Source: Priapulus caudatus (taxonomy: Eukaryota > Priapulida > Priapulimorpha > Priapulimorphida > Priapulidae). From it: a stretch of DNA of 57,675 bases. The DNA lies in contig NW_014577074.1 in assembly GCF_000485595.1 (NCBI RefSeq), positions 96,473 through 154,147 of the forward strand, given 5' to 3'. Below, one piece after another: positions 1 to 12,700 of the stretch; positions within the stretch are counted from its first letter, which is position 1; the number at the start of each line of letters is the position of its first letter. A program made the translations under genes and the position numbers. The notes beneath the pieces are model-generated. The model was given only the letters and a program-made list of their open reading frames with translations, did not search any database and had not been told where the DNA came from.

Positions 1-95
1 CATCATCGCCATCATCATCGCCATCATCATCGCCATCATCATCGCCATCATCATCGCCATCATCATCGCCATCATCATCGCCATCAGCATCGCCA
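1..95. repeat. CATCATCGCCAT 12-bp microsatellite
   Basis: About eight near-perfect copies of a 12-bp unit (CATCATCGCCAT) run from the first base of the window, so the array probably continues beyond it. Confidence 0.95.
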
Positions 96-177
96 TAGTT
101 ACGAAATAAAGACAGCGAACGAGCGCGAAATGTTGATGCAGGAATATTGACGGATTTTCGCGGTCCGTGAAGTATAC

Positions 178-462
178 GTGTATTTGTGCGTGTGCGTGCG
201 CGTGCGGGTGTGCGTGCGGGTGTATATTCGTGTTCGTCCGCACATGCGCGTGTTCGTGCGCGCATGTGTGGGTTCGTGCGCAAGTGTGCTTGTTCGTGCG
301 CCTGTGCGCTTGTTCGAGCGCGCGTGTGCGTGTTTAAGCGCGCGTGTGCTTGCTCGTGCGCGCGTGTGCGTGTTCGTGCGCGCGTGTGCGTGTTTGTGCG
401 CGCGTGTGCTTGCTCGTGCGCGCGTGTGCGTGTTTGTGCGCGCGTGTGCGTGTGTGGGCGCA
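178..462. repeat. GTGCGCGCGTGTGCGTGTTC minisatellite
   Basis: An alternating purine-pyrimidine array of about 20-bp units rich in GTGCGCG. This composition favours left-handed (Z) DNA. The long Arg/Val/Cys-rich open frames across it arise from the repeat and are not genes. Confidence 0.85.
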
Positions 463-1047
463 GCCGTGACCCGTTTCTTCGCCGGGAGCTGCTATTCCCT
501 CCACGTCATTGCTCCCGCATGCTGCCACTATTCAGTGGAAAATTCAATTTGTAAATTTCACGCTAGCCCTTCAACAGTTGTTGTCGATCTTAATTTGAGT
601 CAACTTAAGTGCACCATTATTTTCTGATCGATAATTCAAATATACGCTAATCGTCCGCCGGCATTATGTGCTGGCAGGCCGAACTAAGCGCGCATATAAT
701 ACCCAACCTGAACCGACTCAAGTGTATCATTTTGTTTTCTATCACTATAATTGTCTCCACTTTGTGAAGGTAATTTCACGTGCTTTGTTGCAAGCAAGCG
801 TTTTCAGAGCCACGCATATTGGGAATGTGTGCAATAGAGGTAAGCCTAGTGGCGATTACCTGCACACGCATGCTCACGCACAAGATCAACTGAGTCTGTT
901 ACCTTCATGACGTATAACCTACGATCTGTGATACCTCCTCGTAGCCATACTGTACTGTACCTGCTCCATACTGTACTGCGCGTGTCCGTGCTGTACTGTG
1001 TGCTGTGTACTGTGTGTACGTCCGTGCTGTACTGCTCCGTACATGTA

Positions 1048-1530
1048 CCCGTATCAGTAGCAGTGTTATACCTGTACCTGTACCCGTATCAGTAGCAGTG
1101 TTATACCTGTACCTGTACCCGTATCAGCTTAAGCCAGGGTGTTATACCCTGTGACCCGTACCGAGTGATTCAGTAGCAGGTGTTAATACCTTGTACCTGT
1201 ACCTGTAACTCAGGGTACAGTGTTTATACCTGCTACCGCGTAACTCAGTAGTCCAGTAGCAGTGTGTATACCTGCCTACCTGTACCCGTATCAGTAGCGA
1301 GTGTTATCACCTGCTACCTGCACCGCTTTCATCAGTATCAGGTGTTATACATCTTACCTTAATGCCGCTATCAGTAGCCAGTGTCCCTATACCTTGTACC
1401 CCCGTACCAGTTATCAGCTAAGCGGTCTGTTATACCTGCTACCTGTACCTTGCTAGAATCAGTAGCCAGTGTTATACCTGTACCTGTACCCGCCTAATCA
1501 GTAGCGGCTGCCTATACCTGTACACTTGTA
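1048..1530. repeat. 35-bp tandem repeat, increasingly degenerate rightwards
   Basis: Units of 35 bp (CCCGTATCAGTAGCAGTGTT followed by ATACCTGTACCTGTA) start at 1048, 1083 and 1118. Later copies carry many scattered one- and two-base insertions. Traces of GTACCTGTAC continue to about 1,720. Confidence 0.85.
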
Positions 1531-3167
1531 CGGCGTGTCAGTACCGGTGTCGTTTCCTCAACGTCCCGTACCAGCCAGCTGCTACGTGGCACCGTTACCT
1601 CTACCTGCTACCCGTACTTTGTACCTGTTAGGCTTAAGATATAATCCCGTACATGTGGCTGTATATTGTACGCTAAACCTGCTACCCGTACGATGTGGAT
1701 GTATGTGTACTTAGTACCTGTACGTGTTTTATCCACGCATGGACCCGCTATGTGTAGATGATGCCGTTACCTGCAGCTGTTACGTGTATCTGTGGCCCGC
1801 ACATGTACATGTACTGTACATTTACTCTCTCTGTCTGTCACTGTAGCTCTCGGAACACAGAACAGCCTATGCAGAGTGGCCGCCTATTCGTGATATCCCA
1901 TGATCGACCCTCAGTACGCAACAGTAGAGCAGCCTATGCCTGTATTGTACACAGGCCCTATGATATCCCTATCCCACAGCTCTGCCGGGTGTCCAGCAGG
2001 TACCCGATCGCCAGAGCCACATCCCACCTTATCTGCAGCATCGAGTCCTCAATACTGTCCGCCGCCGGACCAAGTAGCCACTAAATTGCATTTCTCTAGC
2101 CACCCGATTTGCCTCATCAAGTGATTCAAATTTCGCGATGCTTGTTTGCGTCAGGCCGAGCACGCGACCTTAAAATGGCCTGAATAAAAAGATTACCACT
2201 CAGAAGACATGTGCGCGTCCGTTTCATTTCGGCGAATGCAGTGAGAGAATCACGCGAGAGAGGAGAGGGGAAGAGAGGATGAACGAAGACAAACTAGAGA
2301 TGTCCCGTTTTATTTTTGATACGGTGACGGCAGAGCAGAGAGGGAGATTAGGTAGAGATAGATATGGGTGAGTGACGAGCTTGCGAGAAAGAGGAGCGGA
2401 ATCGGAGAGAGACAGGAGAGCGGGCATAAAGGCGAAAATAGAAGGCAACCATTGGAGGCAGAACCCAGGTGATTATAGGACAGAGATAGAAACGAGAGAA
2501 CAGAGCAACGCACGCAGAGATAAGGAGAGGCTGGATGTATGCAAGCATTAAGCTGCGTCCTCCCTGAATTTCCTCGGAGCAGAGACGGCGACGTGACGCT
2601 GAAATCCATATATTAGCGTAGCACGAAAGCAAAGTTCCACGCGTGAACAGCTTGCTTCCCATCCCGTACGCCGCCATCCGGTCGTTCTACTCCTTTACCC
2701 GCACAACCCATCGTTTTTTACTTTTTAATTGCGACTACGTCACACATTTGTCTTGGTGTACAATTGTAAACATTTTGTTTGCGAATTTTTTGCCATGAAA
2801 ACAGTAAGTACTAAGCGAATTAAACTGTATCCTCAAAGTTCTTACCTGATAGCAGTTGTTTTTCAACTAGTTAAAAAATCCCAAAAAAACTGGGCCCGAT
2901 TTCGAGCTGATAGTTGCTATCACGACATTAAAGGCCTGCTATGTGATGCGTCACGAGTGTTTGCTCACATCAAACGCGAATAGCCCAAAATAGGGAAGGA
3001 TAATGCCAGCAATTTAACCATGAAAGTTATCAGAATCACTTACGTATTTTTGTGAAAAAGTGGACAATTCTTTTAATTTACTATTTACGGTGACGTAATC
3101 ACTTTAACCGCGCGCGCATCATGTCGTTTTACTCTCACGTCTGTGCATCATCCATCATTTACTCTCT

Positions 3168-3178
3168 CTCTCTCTTTC

Positions 3179-3249
<71 letters not shown>

Positions 3250-3257
3250 CGCACGTA

Positions 3258-3304
<47 letters not shown>

Positions 3305-3307
3305 CCA

Positions 3308-3351
<44 letters not shown>

Positions 3352-3378
3352 TTTCTTCACCTCTCTCTCTCGCTATCT
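3168..3378. repeat. Compound (TC)n-(CA)n-(CGCA)n-(CA)n-(TC)n microsatellite
   Basis: Uninterrupted CA runs flank a GCAC run (about 3250-3304) and are bordered on both sides by TC tracts. The overlapping frames encoding Thr-His or Cys-Val are artefacts. Confidence 0.95.
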
Positions 3379-4423
3379 CTCTCGTGCGCAGGTCTCGATT
3401 CATTATAAGGTAAAGGCAAAATACTACGGTATACCCAGTTAGCAACTGCAGCAGAACTGCGGCGCTGGAAAACAAAGTCTGCCTAGTGGAAATTTGATGC
3501 CGTCTGTTCGTTTTGTGCTCTTTCATTTACCCGGCGCTCGCAAGGCAAGTGTAACGTGGGGCTCAACACCTAATATATTACCTCTAAGCATATAAACATC
3601 AAGCGCTATAATGAAGTCGATACATCGTCGGCGCCTTCGACTACGAATGTAGAACAAATTAAACATTTTCGATGGCACAATGCAAACACGGGCCTGGTTA
3701 TATTTGATTGAAGAAGCCGGCAACAAGAGCGGGACACCCCTTCCCGCCGCCTACAAAGTTTTTTATAATGAAGTTGCAATCCCGTCGATGTTGGCAATGC
3801 AGTCTAATTCGACGCACTTTATTCTATTTCAACTGCGGAAATTTTTTGCCGCACACTGGAGAAATTAAGCGTGCAACCAGAAGAGGGAGTGTTCGTGACC
3901 CCCATCCCGCTCACAGACCGCCCGCTGGATCCGTCCCTAGCAATGTTTCACGACGAACGCATTCTGCAGGCGATCCCGAACCACTTCTGCTCATGCGCAC
4001 ATCCGATCGCCATTACTGCTGCGTCGATACCGTGGCGCCACGAATTTCCTGAACCGGACCCTAGAGGGCGCGCGCGCGTCACGCGCCGCCGTTGCCCACT
4101 GTCGCATGCGGCGCAAAACAGAATTAGCATAATAAAATGCGCCCGGATTATCGCGTAAACTGCGCCTGAACTCGTATCCAGCAGCGATATCAATCTATCA
4201 TTGCTCGCCGTCTCTGGGAATAAGTGACGAAATGACGACGGCGTATAGAAATAGTGCCACTCGCCACGATGCTTGAATTCGTAACTAACTTTAGAGGCGA
4301 ATTTCGCGAAGCGGCGACAGTTGGCGCCGCGCTGAAGGTGTTTAGTGAGCCGAGCCTCAGCGGGCCTGCCGCGAGGCGTGCGCGTTTATTTCCCCCGTAA
4401 GTTTACAACCGCTCTTCCTCCCT

Positions 4424-4427
<4 letters not shown>

Positions 4428-4462
<35 letters not shown>

Positions 4463-5160
4463 ACGCTCCCATCTTTCTCTCTCTTTCTCCCATGCTCCCA
4501 TCTCTCTCTCCCTCATACACACACGCTCCTATTTATCTTTCTTTCTTTCTCCCCCCTCCCCCCTCTCTCTCTCTCTCTCTCTGCATCTGCCTCTCCTATC
4601 TTTCTCCCGCTCCTTCTTTCGCTCTCAACCTCGCTCTTCTTTCCCTCGCCCCCTCTTTGTCTCTCTCGTCCCCTCCCTTCTTCCTATTTCGCTCTCCCTA
4701 CCTCTCCCACTTTTATCTTTCTCCCCTTCTTCTTTTCTATTCCTCCTACCATCTTTCTCTCACTCTCTCGCACTTCGTCTCTTCCAATTTCTCCATCCCC
4801 AATTTGTCCTTCTTTCTATCGTCTTTTAAATCTCCCTCTCTCGCTCACGCCAGCTTTTACAATTTTCTCCCCTCTCCCTCATCTCGTACTTGCTCTCTCC
4901 CTCCCTCCTTCCCACGCTCTCGCCTAATCGCTCGCTGCACTCCTCTTTTCTTACTCTACCTCCCATCCCTCTCTCCCTTGACCTCCAATTCAGTTGTGAG
5001 CATGAAGCATACACTCGTACGCGCATACACATGCGTGCACGCACGCACACACGCACACGCTATCCATCTCTCTCTCTCTCTCTCTCTCACTCAATCTCTC
5101 TCTGCCTGTCCTCCTCCTCCTCCTCCTCCTCCTTCTCCTCCTCCTCCTCCTCTCAATAAA
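4428..5160. repeat. Long polypyrimidine (CT-rich) tract ending in (CTC)n
   Basis: About 730 bp are almost entirely C and T on the plus strand, with CT dinucleotide runs, a short CA/CGCA segment near 5035-5060 and a CTC run at 5108-5153. A mirror-type polypurine-polypyrimidine tract like this can form triplex DNA. The 316-residue open frame across it is a compositional artefact. Confidence 0.9.
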
Positions 5161-5754
5161 ACGCAGACCGTCAACAATTCCGTCTGCTCGCGCTTTCGAT
5201 GTCGGCATTTGTCTTTCATGTTTTTTTATGAAGGAATGTTTCCGGGCGAGTCTCGTTCTCCTATTTGTCAGTGCGAACATAACGGTGCTCTATAAATCAA
5301 TCGGATTCTCTATCCTTGCCGTAACTGACCTCCGCTTGGAACGCCCGTAGAATCACCATCCACTTATATACGCGCAACAAACAATTTATTACGTCAACAC
5401 GAAAGAAAACAAAATTATTTAAAAAAAAATCGTAATCTTTCAGATAAGGAAACAACTACTAAATATGAAGCGTATAACACGATAATCAGCGTAATGCGTG
5501 CGCACGGCTAATGGCTGCGCCGATAAGAGGCAAGAGACGAAAATTAGAGATATCCGCTATCTCTACTAATGGCTGCATTGGCTGGACAAGAGGCTGCGTG
5601 ACAATTAGTGCTATCTCTTTGATCAGCGCACGAGACGCGATGCTAATGAAGATCTTCACAGACGTGCCGACGGAAGCGACCGACGCGCTCCGGATTTTGT
5701 CGGAACACGCTTTCGGAAACGCAAACAAACAACGACTCTCATCTTTTAAATTAA

Positions 5755-6427
5755 AGGAATAATAGGTCCATTGATTATGCAATGTTGACGAATGCTAGAG
5801 TAACTGGCACCTTGTGTAGTTAATAAGTACATTACCTTATAGCCAAACGGGTATTAGTTTGTCCAATATCACTGCTGGTTACTAAGAAATGTCTAATTGA
5901 AATCCGCAGTCCAAAAATCAGTTGTTTACAGTTTCAAACCGCTGCCGGCGAAGCGGGTGTGATACAGATTTATAGTGCACCGGACATTTTCGCACGTATG
6001 CTCGGCCGTACGCAATGCTATCATCAGTAATTTCGTAAACATGGACGCTCGTGATAAGGAACATTTTGTCAGGGCTGTCCACGTGCGTCCGCGATTAGTA
6101 CGTGTGGTTTACTCTATTTCCATGTTTAGTCCGTGGCCGTGGTTACACTTACACCGCTGACACCTCCGTTTCATCTGGCGTCCAAAACATACGGGCCGCA
6201 CAAATGTTTACGTCATCGCTTGACTCCTGGATGACATTTACGGCACGTAAATGATACTTTGATACATATCAACAACCGATTTCAAGTCTTGTTTGAAATG
6301 TAACCAGCAGTGATATTGGTCAAACTAATACGCGTTTGGCTATAAGGTAATGTACTTATTAACTACACAGTGTGCCAGTTACTCTAGCATTCGTCAACAT
6401 TGCATAATCAATGGACCTATCATTCCT
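5755..6427. mobile_element. TTAA-flanked inverted-repeat element (MITE) with 128-bp termini
   Basis: The left end 5755-5882 and the right end 6300-6427 are near-identical inverted copies of 128 bp, opening AGGAATAATAGG and closing with its complement. TTAA flanks both sides (5751-5754 and 6428-6431), a piggyBac-like target duplication, although the ends do not start with the usual piggyBac CCC. The 417-bp interior encodes no transposase, so the element is non-autonomous. The few mismatches between the arms suggest fairly recent activity. Confidence 0.85.
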
Positions 6428-8352
6428 TTAAGTTTATTCGCTTTCCGCCGCAGAAGGAAAACGCGCGTGCGCACGCACACGCGCACGTACACGCATCCGG
6501 ACACGTATACTAATCCGAAACGCCGTTAGCCGTATTACATCTTTGGCGGTTACGGATGGACTGCTACGTGCGGGCGCTGCAGCAGTGGATGGAGCAGTTG
6601 CGAGACACAAATAGAAAGCGCGCACGCACGCCTCTATCCATCTCTCGTGAACAAGATTTAATCAGCGGAACAGCTTGATGCGAGACCACCCAGCAGCATT
6701 ATGCCGGACGCCGTCGCAATGACGGCTCCTCGAACCGCTCGTGACCTGAACAAATTTGCATCGATCAATCAATGAGTTAATCTATCAATAAATCGATCAA
6801 TCACCGATGCATCCGAGTACTGATTAGATTCACGGCGACGTGCATGGCGGGGCGAGCTAACTGCGTATTTCTTGCATGGCGGACTAGATGAACTCGGCGT
6901 GAACGTCGAGTGGTGGTGGTGGTGGTGGTGCCGGGGGAATATCCAAGAGAACTTCATTTGCGCTGCCTAATACCTTTCCTCGTAGATGCCGATGTCTCGC
7001 CTTGCACACTCACGCGCATTTGCGCATTTACGCTGCCTTGTATTGACTCGTTTACATCACGGGCAATACTGCACAGAATTCCTCCATCCCTGCATGCAAC
7101 CATTAACCTGACACCAACGTTCCCAGCCTTAATCCTCTCGTCAAACAACACAAGTAAATTCGGCATGCGTTAGGATGTATAGATGACTGTGTAATCGAAT
7201 AATCAGTTAATGAGTAATTTGTTGATCGATCAAATGATTGATTGATGGAAACCTGCTGACAAGTGACTCTTGAACAACTCATAGCATGTTTGGTGTGTGT
7301 TGCCGTCACAAGCGCATAGTGCTGCTAACACCCGCCAGTTCAGTCTCCCTTAACGGTTGCTTTCGGTTTCACGACGCACGAACTTACCACGAAATGGCAT
7401 TTTTTATTAGGAATCGATTTCACTATTATACGAAAAGCTTCACTGTTACGCGGAAAATTTCACTACTACACGGAAGACGTCAGATTTAGACGATCCATGG
7501 TCGCGCGCGTCAGTATAACTGAAAGTAATGCGAAATACTAGGATTCAAGGTAAATAATACTACGTTACTGCCGCATTTTATTATATTTTTCACCATTCAG
7601 GGCGGTTACGACACTTCATTACTTCACTCTTTATCTGTCTCGCCGCCTTCAGAAACGCTTTCCAATCACACTACATGTATTTAAACAGGAAAATTGGATA
7701 CGCGATTTCAGCCAACAATCTGATTTCCAGCGACGCATCTATCGTGTATTCGGGCAGAATGAACTGCATACATATATACACAGCACATGACGACGCCCAG
7801 ATCTGTATTGAGGTGACACATTGACGGACGCGTGCGGGTGAAACTCGGCGATATATACATACATGTACTGTCATTGTTACACGACTTTACGAATACTTAC
7901 TACGAAGTGACAATGACATTGAATGAACATTAGACAGCACATACATGCATTGCAGATTTCAGAAACTCGGTGACAGCAATTCAGAAAAGTCTTCGAAAAC
8001 GCCGTCGGCTGCCGAATCGATGGCCCGAAGCTCTAAAAGGTTTTTTGTTTTTCCATTGCGCCAGGAGACTAATATAATGCTGCCGCCTGCAACACCCTAA
8101 TTTGCAAAATCATCATTGACAGGTGCTTTTAGCAAATCAACAAATTTCCCTACGTACGCGTGTAGAGAAGAGCTTCCAGCCAACTCTTCAACGCGATATA
8201 ATTTTACAAGAAGCGATCGCACGACGGTGTTGAACAGGTACTGTACTAGCATTGACTCGAAATGTACTTCTTTTTCCTACGCCAAGCGAAGACGCAAAAC
8301 CTTTCATTTACTTATTTTACTAAGTGCCTTCATATTTAATTTAAATACGCGC

Positions 8353-8592
8353 GTTCTCTCACTCTCACTCTCACTCTCCCCACTCTCGCTCTCTTGCCTC
8401 CCCCCACCCCAATTCTCTCTGTCTGCCTTTGTATCTCGCTGGCTCAACCTTGATCTCTTACATATTCTCTCTTTCTCTCTCTCGCTCTCACTCTCTCCTT
8501 CGCGCGCTCTTTTATACACACACACTCTCTCTCTCTCTAGCTTTCTCAGTCCTCTCTTATCTCTCTCGCTCTCACTCCCTCTCTATGTGCGC
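8353..8592. repeat. CT-rich microsatellite tract
   Basis: CT and CTCACT runs, interrupted by a C-rich stretch near 8400. Open frames on both strands here are low-complexity. Confidence 0.85.
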
Positions 8593-9148
8593 GTGTCATG
8601 TTTGATAACACAGCAGTTGCGCATTTGAAAAGAAGATTAAAAAACCTACACGCGCACATGAAGCACGTGGGATATCGACACAAACAACGGAGCAAGCCGT
8701 CACCCCGGCGTTGTCACCACGGCCGAGGCGACACACGCGACGTGCCACGCGCGACACAACACAATACAACACGCGCGTCGCGCGCACTCAAACCACGACC
8801 GTTCTACGCACCTCTTCTAGACTGGCTCCAGAAGTCGCTGTCTGCCGCCCAAGTTGATTCTCAACGACTCATGGAGTCAGTCTATAGCGAGTCTTCCTTA
8901 CAACGATACCGGCAACCGAAATAGGATCGACGAACTATTCTCCACCTAGACTGGCTCGAAACGTACGTCCGCGTTACGCCCACCAGGCCAAAAGCTTGTT
9001 TCCGAAAACGGCGTACAGAATCAGTCTAGGCCGAGCTGATATTTTGTTCCGATAGCAATGCTGGATCAATTATTGATCAGTGATTGATCATTCCGGGTGT
9101 ACCGCCCTCTCATCCACCCTGTCGTGTAACCCGACCCCACCCCCTCCC

Positions 9149-9300
9149 ACGCTGCGAATGTTCCGTAAAACCCCTCGCCCTACTCATGCACGGTGATGCT
9201 TCCGTGTAACCCCTCCCTCATTCTACCACGCTGCGATGCTTCGGTGTAACTCCTTTCCCTCCTCCCGTGCTGCGACTTTTCTGTAAAACCCCTTCCTCCG
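9149..9300. repeat. About 40-bp imperfect tandem repeat
   Basis: Four diverged copies of a unit with the core GCTGCGATGCTTCCGTGTAA followed by CCCCTCCCTC lie just downstream of the EMC8/9 stop codon, probably in or near its 3' UTR. Confidence 0.6.
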
Positions 9301-9775
9301 TCTCTCTCTCTCTCTCTCTCTCTCTCCTGCGACGCCCCCCCCCCGCCTCAGCAGCCTCGGCGCGCGACCGGTCGCCGATCACAAGGCGCAGCGTATCTTC
9401 TCGCACACGTCGGCGTTCGTCCAGTCGAGGCTGACGTCATCGAGGTGATTGTCGAAGTCGACGAGCTGCCAGTGCTGCTTGGTGGCGAGCAGGGTCGCCG
9501 TGATCGCTGCTGCCGTGCCAGCGCCCTGCACCTGCACCCTGCACGATGGAAGCAAGCAAAGCTCGGCTGTAGATACATACACACATACTGAGAGAGCGAG
9601 GAGCGGGAGATGGCGAGAGCGAAGAACAGAGAGAGGGAGGAAGACAGAGAAAGAGAGGGAGGGGAGAGGGAGAGAGAGAGAGAGGGGAGAGGAGAGGGGA
9701 GAAAGAGGGAAAGAGCGAGAGAGACAGAGCGGGAGGGAGAGAGGGGGGGGGGCGAGAGAGAAGGGAAGAGAAATG
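9301..9775. repeat. CT and GA simple tracts around the last EMC8/9 exon
   Basis: A CT run at 9301-9326 lies within the EMC8/9 3' flank. A GA-rich purine tract at 9590-9775 lies just inside intron 4. On the EMC8/9 strand this purine tract reads as a long CT tract about 50 bp upstream of the last-exon acceptor, where it could serve as an extended polypyrimidine signal. Confidence 0.8.
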
Positions 9776-12700
9776 GCTCAGAATCTTTGCCACAATACCC
9801 TAATCAAAGACACCTCAGCTATAAATGTCAACGTTATGCCAACTTACGTGTCAGGTGTCAATCTCTTGTATAATACTCTAGTAAAAGTAAGGAACCCTTA
9901 ACTAGAGATAATCACGTTGTAGAAGTGTCAACATTGCTAGGCTCTCAATCCGTGCTACAATACATTGATAGAGTGTTGTTACCGAGCATGGTTTTACCAC
10001 CAAAGACGTGGTGTCCCCGTTGGCACTAGCATATCATGGCATAGTGTGCCAGCTACTGGTTAGACAGGTTCCCGGTCGTTTTCACAATAATAATCTTTAA
10101 GGTACAAGTCTAACAGCACTGCCTGTTGCTACATGGCATGCTCTAATTGGTGGATACTAGATCGAATTATCATCAACTTATCGAATTATCAATTAGTCAA
10201 GGCTTATATATCCCGCAGTTTTCTTGGCGTTGCGATCACGGATATGACACCTTTAATCTCATCAGTAGCCACGTAATATCCGCGTGATAATTTAGCCCCT
10301 TTTTACGTCTTCTCCTAAGAAATTAATAATAGGATTTACTGAAAAAAATGAAGTGGAAAAAAGTAGTCAGAAGAAATACGATGAACTAAAAAAACATTAC
10401 ACAACAGTGGAATTACAAAAAATACACGTTTTTAATTAGTGTTTGATATCATTTTGATAACTAATCCCTACAACATTGCTCTCATACGACAAACTCATCC
10501 ACCCTGCACAACTAAACGAATTAAATCACAACCACTAAAATGAAGATGTCCGTATTTTTTTCATCCTCCTATGTTTTTTAACACGACGGCTATTACATTC
10601 GGAAGCAACAACAACAACAACCAACATCTCCAAAAGAAGCCATATCTCTTCTTGTTCGCCAGTAGATTATTATTGTAATATAGAAGGTGGGGTGAAATTG
10701 GGTGGTGGTGACAGATTGGTGGTGGCAACAGGTGCTGGTGGGAATGATGGTGGGTAGTGTTTGTGGGTGGGTGGGTTGGTGGTTGGGTGACTGTGTGTGG
10801 GTGCTGGTGCGTGGGTGCTGGTGTGTGGTGAATGATGCTGGCGGGTGGGTGATTGTGGGTGGGTGTTGGTGTGTGGTGCTGGTGGGTGGGTGCTGGTGTG
10901 TGGTGCATGATTGTGGGTGGGTGACGGTGTGTGGGTGCTGGTGTGTGGTGCTGGTGCGTGGTGCTGGCGGGTGGGTGGTGATGCTGGCAGGTGGGTGATT
11001 GTGGGTGGGTGCTGGTGCGTGGTGCTGGCGGGTGGGTGGTGATGCTGGCAGGTGGGTGATTGTGGGTGGGTGCTGGTGCGTGGGTGCTGGTGTGTGATGC
11101 TGGTGGGTGGGTGCTGATAGGTGCAGATCTCACGATCGAACTGGGGGGGGGGGCGCGCAAACAATCTAGTAACTCCACGTACACAATCGATCATTCGGCG
11201 TGTAGAAACCCTCTCCCGCTCTCCTCCCGTTCCCCTCCCACCTCTCCAACCACACCTGTGCTCGCATGCTGCAATTATCTGAGTCGGGCGAGGGGAAAAA
11301 ATCGCACGTTTTAATCGTCATCGGTTTTGTTAGTAGTATTTTTACTGTACGGCTCACTCGGCGCTACGCACGCCAGAGATGGCTGAACTAAGCCTGCCAC
11401 GGGATCCACTCCTACTTACCCGACTACTCTACAGGTGTTGAAGCAAGCCTGCCACAGCATCCCAACTGCTACTCCGACTACTTCTACAGATGTTGAAGCA
11501 GAGGCCTGCCACAAGGATTCCAACTCCTACTCGACTAGCTCTACAGATGTTGAATTGCACAGCCAAGCCACATGTTCCAACTCCTAACTTCCGAGCTACT
11601 TCTACATGAGGTCTGAGAGCAAGCCAGCCACAGATCCAGACTCCCTACTCCCGACTTACTTCTACAGAATGTTGAAGCAAGCCTGCCACAGGATCCCAAC
11701 TCCTACTCCCGACTACTTCTACAGATGTTGAAGCTAGCCAGCCACAGGATCCCAACTCCTACTCCCGACTACTTCTACAGATGCTGAAGCTAGCCAGCCA
11801 CAGGATCCCAACTCCTACTCCCGACTACTTCTACAGATGTTGAAGCTAGCCTGCCACAGCCTCCCAACTCCTACTCCCGACTACTTCACCCATTCCGCGC
11901 ATCGTCGGGGCCACGATAACGACGGTGAATGCAAGCAGAGAGTTCGCTCAGCGCTCTGAATGCGCCTTTCAGAGGCTGACAAGATGACAAGCGGGACTGC
12001 CGATCCCTGGACAATACCCTATTGAATCAACCTCGGGGGTAAATTAATCGAGGGGATGATAGACGCGGGTGCAGCGTGGTGCACGCACACGGAGAAGCAA
12101 AAGTAACGTCTTGCAAACTACGGGCTCATAGTGACGATCGCATGCCACGACGGTCGCATCATAGTGGCTGGGTTGGCGTGGGTCAGTAATGGTCATTCCA
12201 GGACACGCCGATACTGGTCAGTATAAATCAATACCGCTCATTGCGAGCCAACACATGATCTTACAAGCCAGTAGTGGTCACTAGAAGCACTTATTGGTCA
12301 GTAGAAGTCAGTACTGGTCAGTTAAGGAGCCAGTAATGGCTAGTAAGCGACAGTGTGGTAAATACCTTGGTACTGGTCATAATTGCTATATCTATAACGA
12401 TTGATATATTGTAATCTATCGTACGTTCGGATAGGTCTGCCCTTCAACTTGCTGGCTGTTTTTACAAGATACTGCGACTAGCGCAGCACTACTGATGAAC
12501 TGACTGACTGCTACTTTTTTTAATAAATTTCTCCCAACGAGTTACACATTTTTTGTACCGACAGAGAGCTAAGCTTCACCTACAAGGGGGAGGGCTCTGA
12601 CACACGACCTCCTTTTGACGTCACCCCTGGTACTAGCGAATAGGGGGTCATAAGTAACAAAGGGGTACTGGTCAGTATGACCCTATACTCGTCAGCAAAT

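Larger units (their letters stand above)
1..9378. other. Intergenic region downstream of the EMC8/9 gene, no supported gene
   Basis: I found no exon with acceptable splice sites or a recognisable protein in this stretch. The open frames over 178-627, 2310-2677, 3121-3442 and 4345-5295 are translations of simple repeats. The region holds the microsatellites and minisatellites and the TTAA-flanked element listed separately. The small frames at 2729-2983, 3680-4158 and 8598-8924 are not attributable to any family. Confidence 0.6.

Noticed and set aside
1-95. Regular 12-bp spacing at the left end resembling a CRISPR array
   Set aside because: There are no spacers; it is a simple CATCATCGCCAT microsatellite in an animal genome.
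4345-5295. 316-residue plus-strand open frame
   Set aside because: It is a translation of a CT-rich tract, with Leu/Ser/Pro runs and no domain.
10561-11194. Two long His/Pro/Thr-rich minus-strand frames
   Set aside because: They come from the GGTGGGTGCTGG minisatellite read in two frames.
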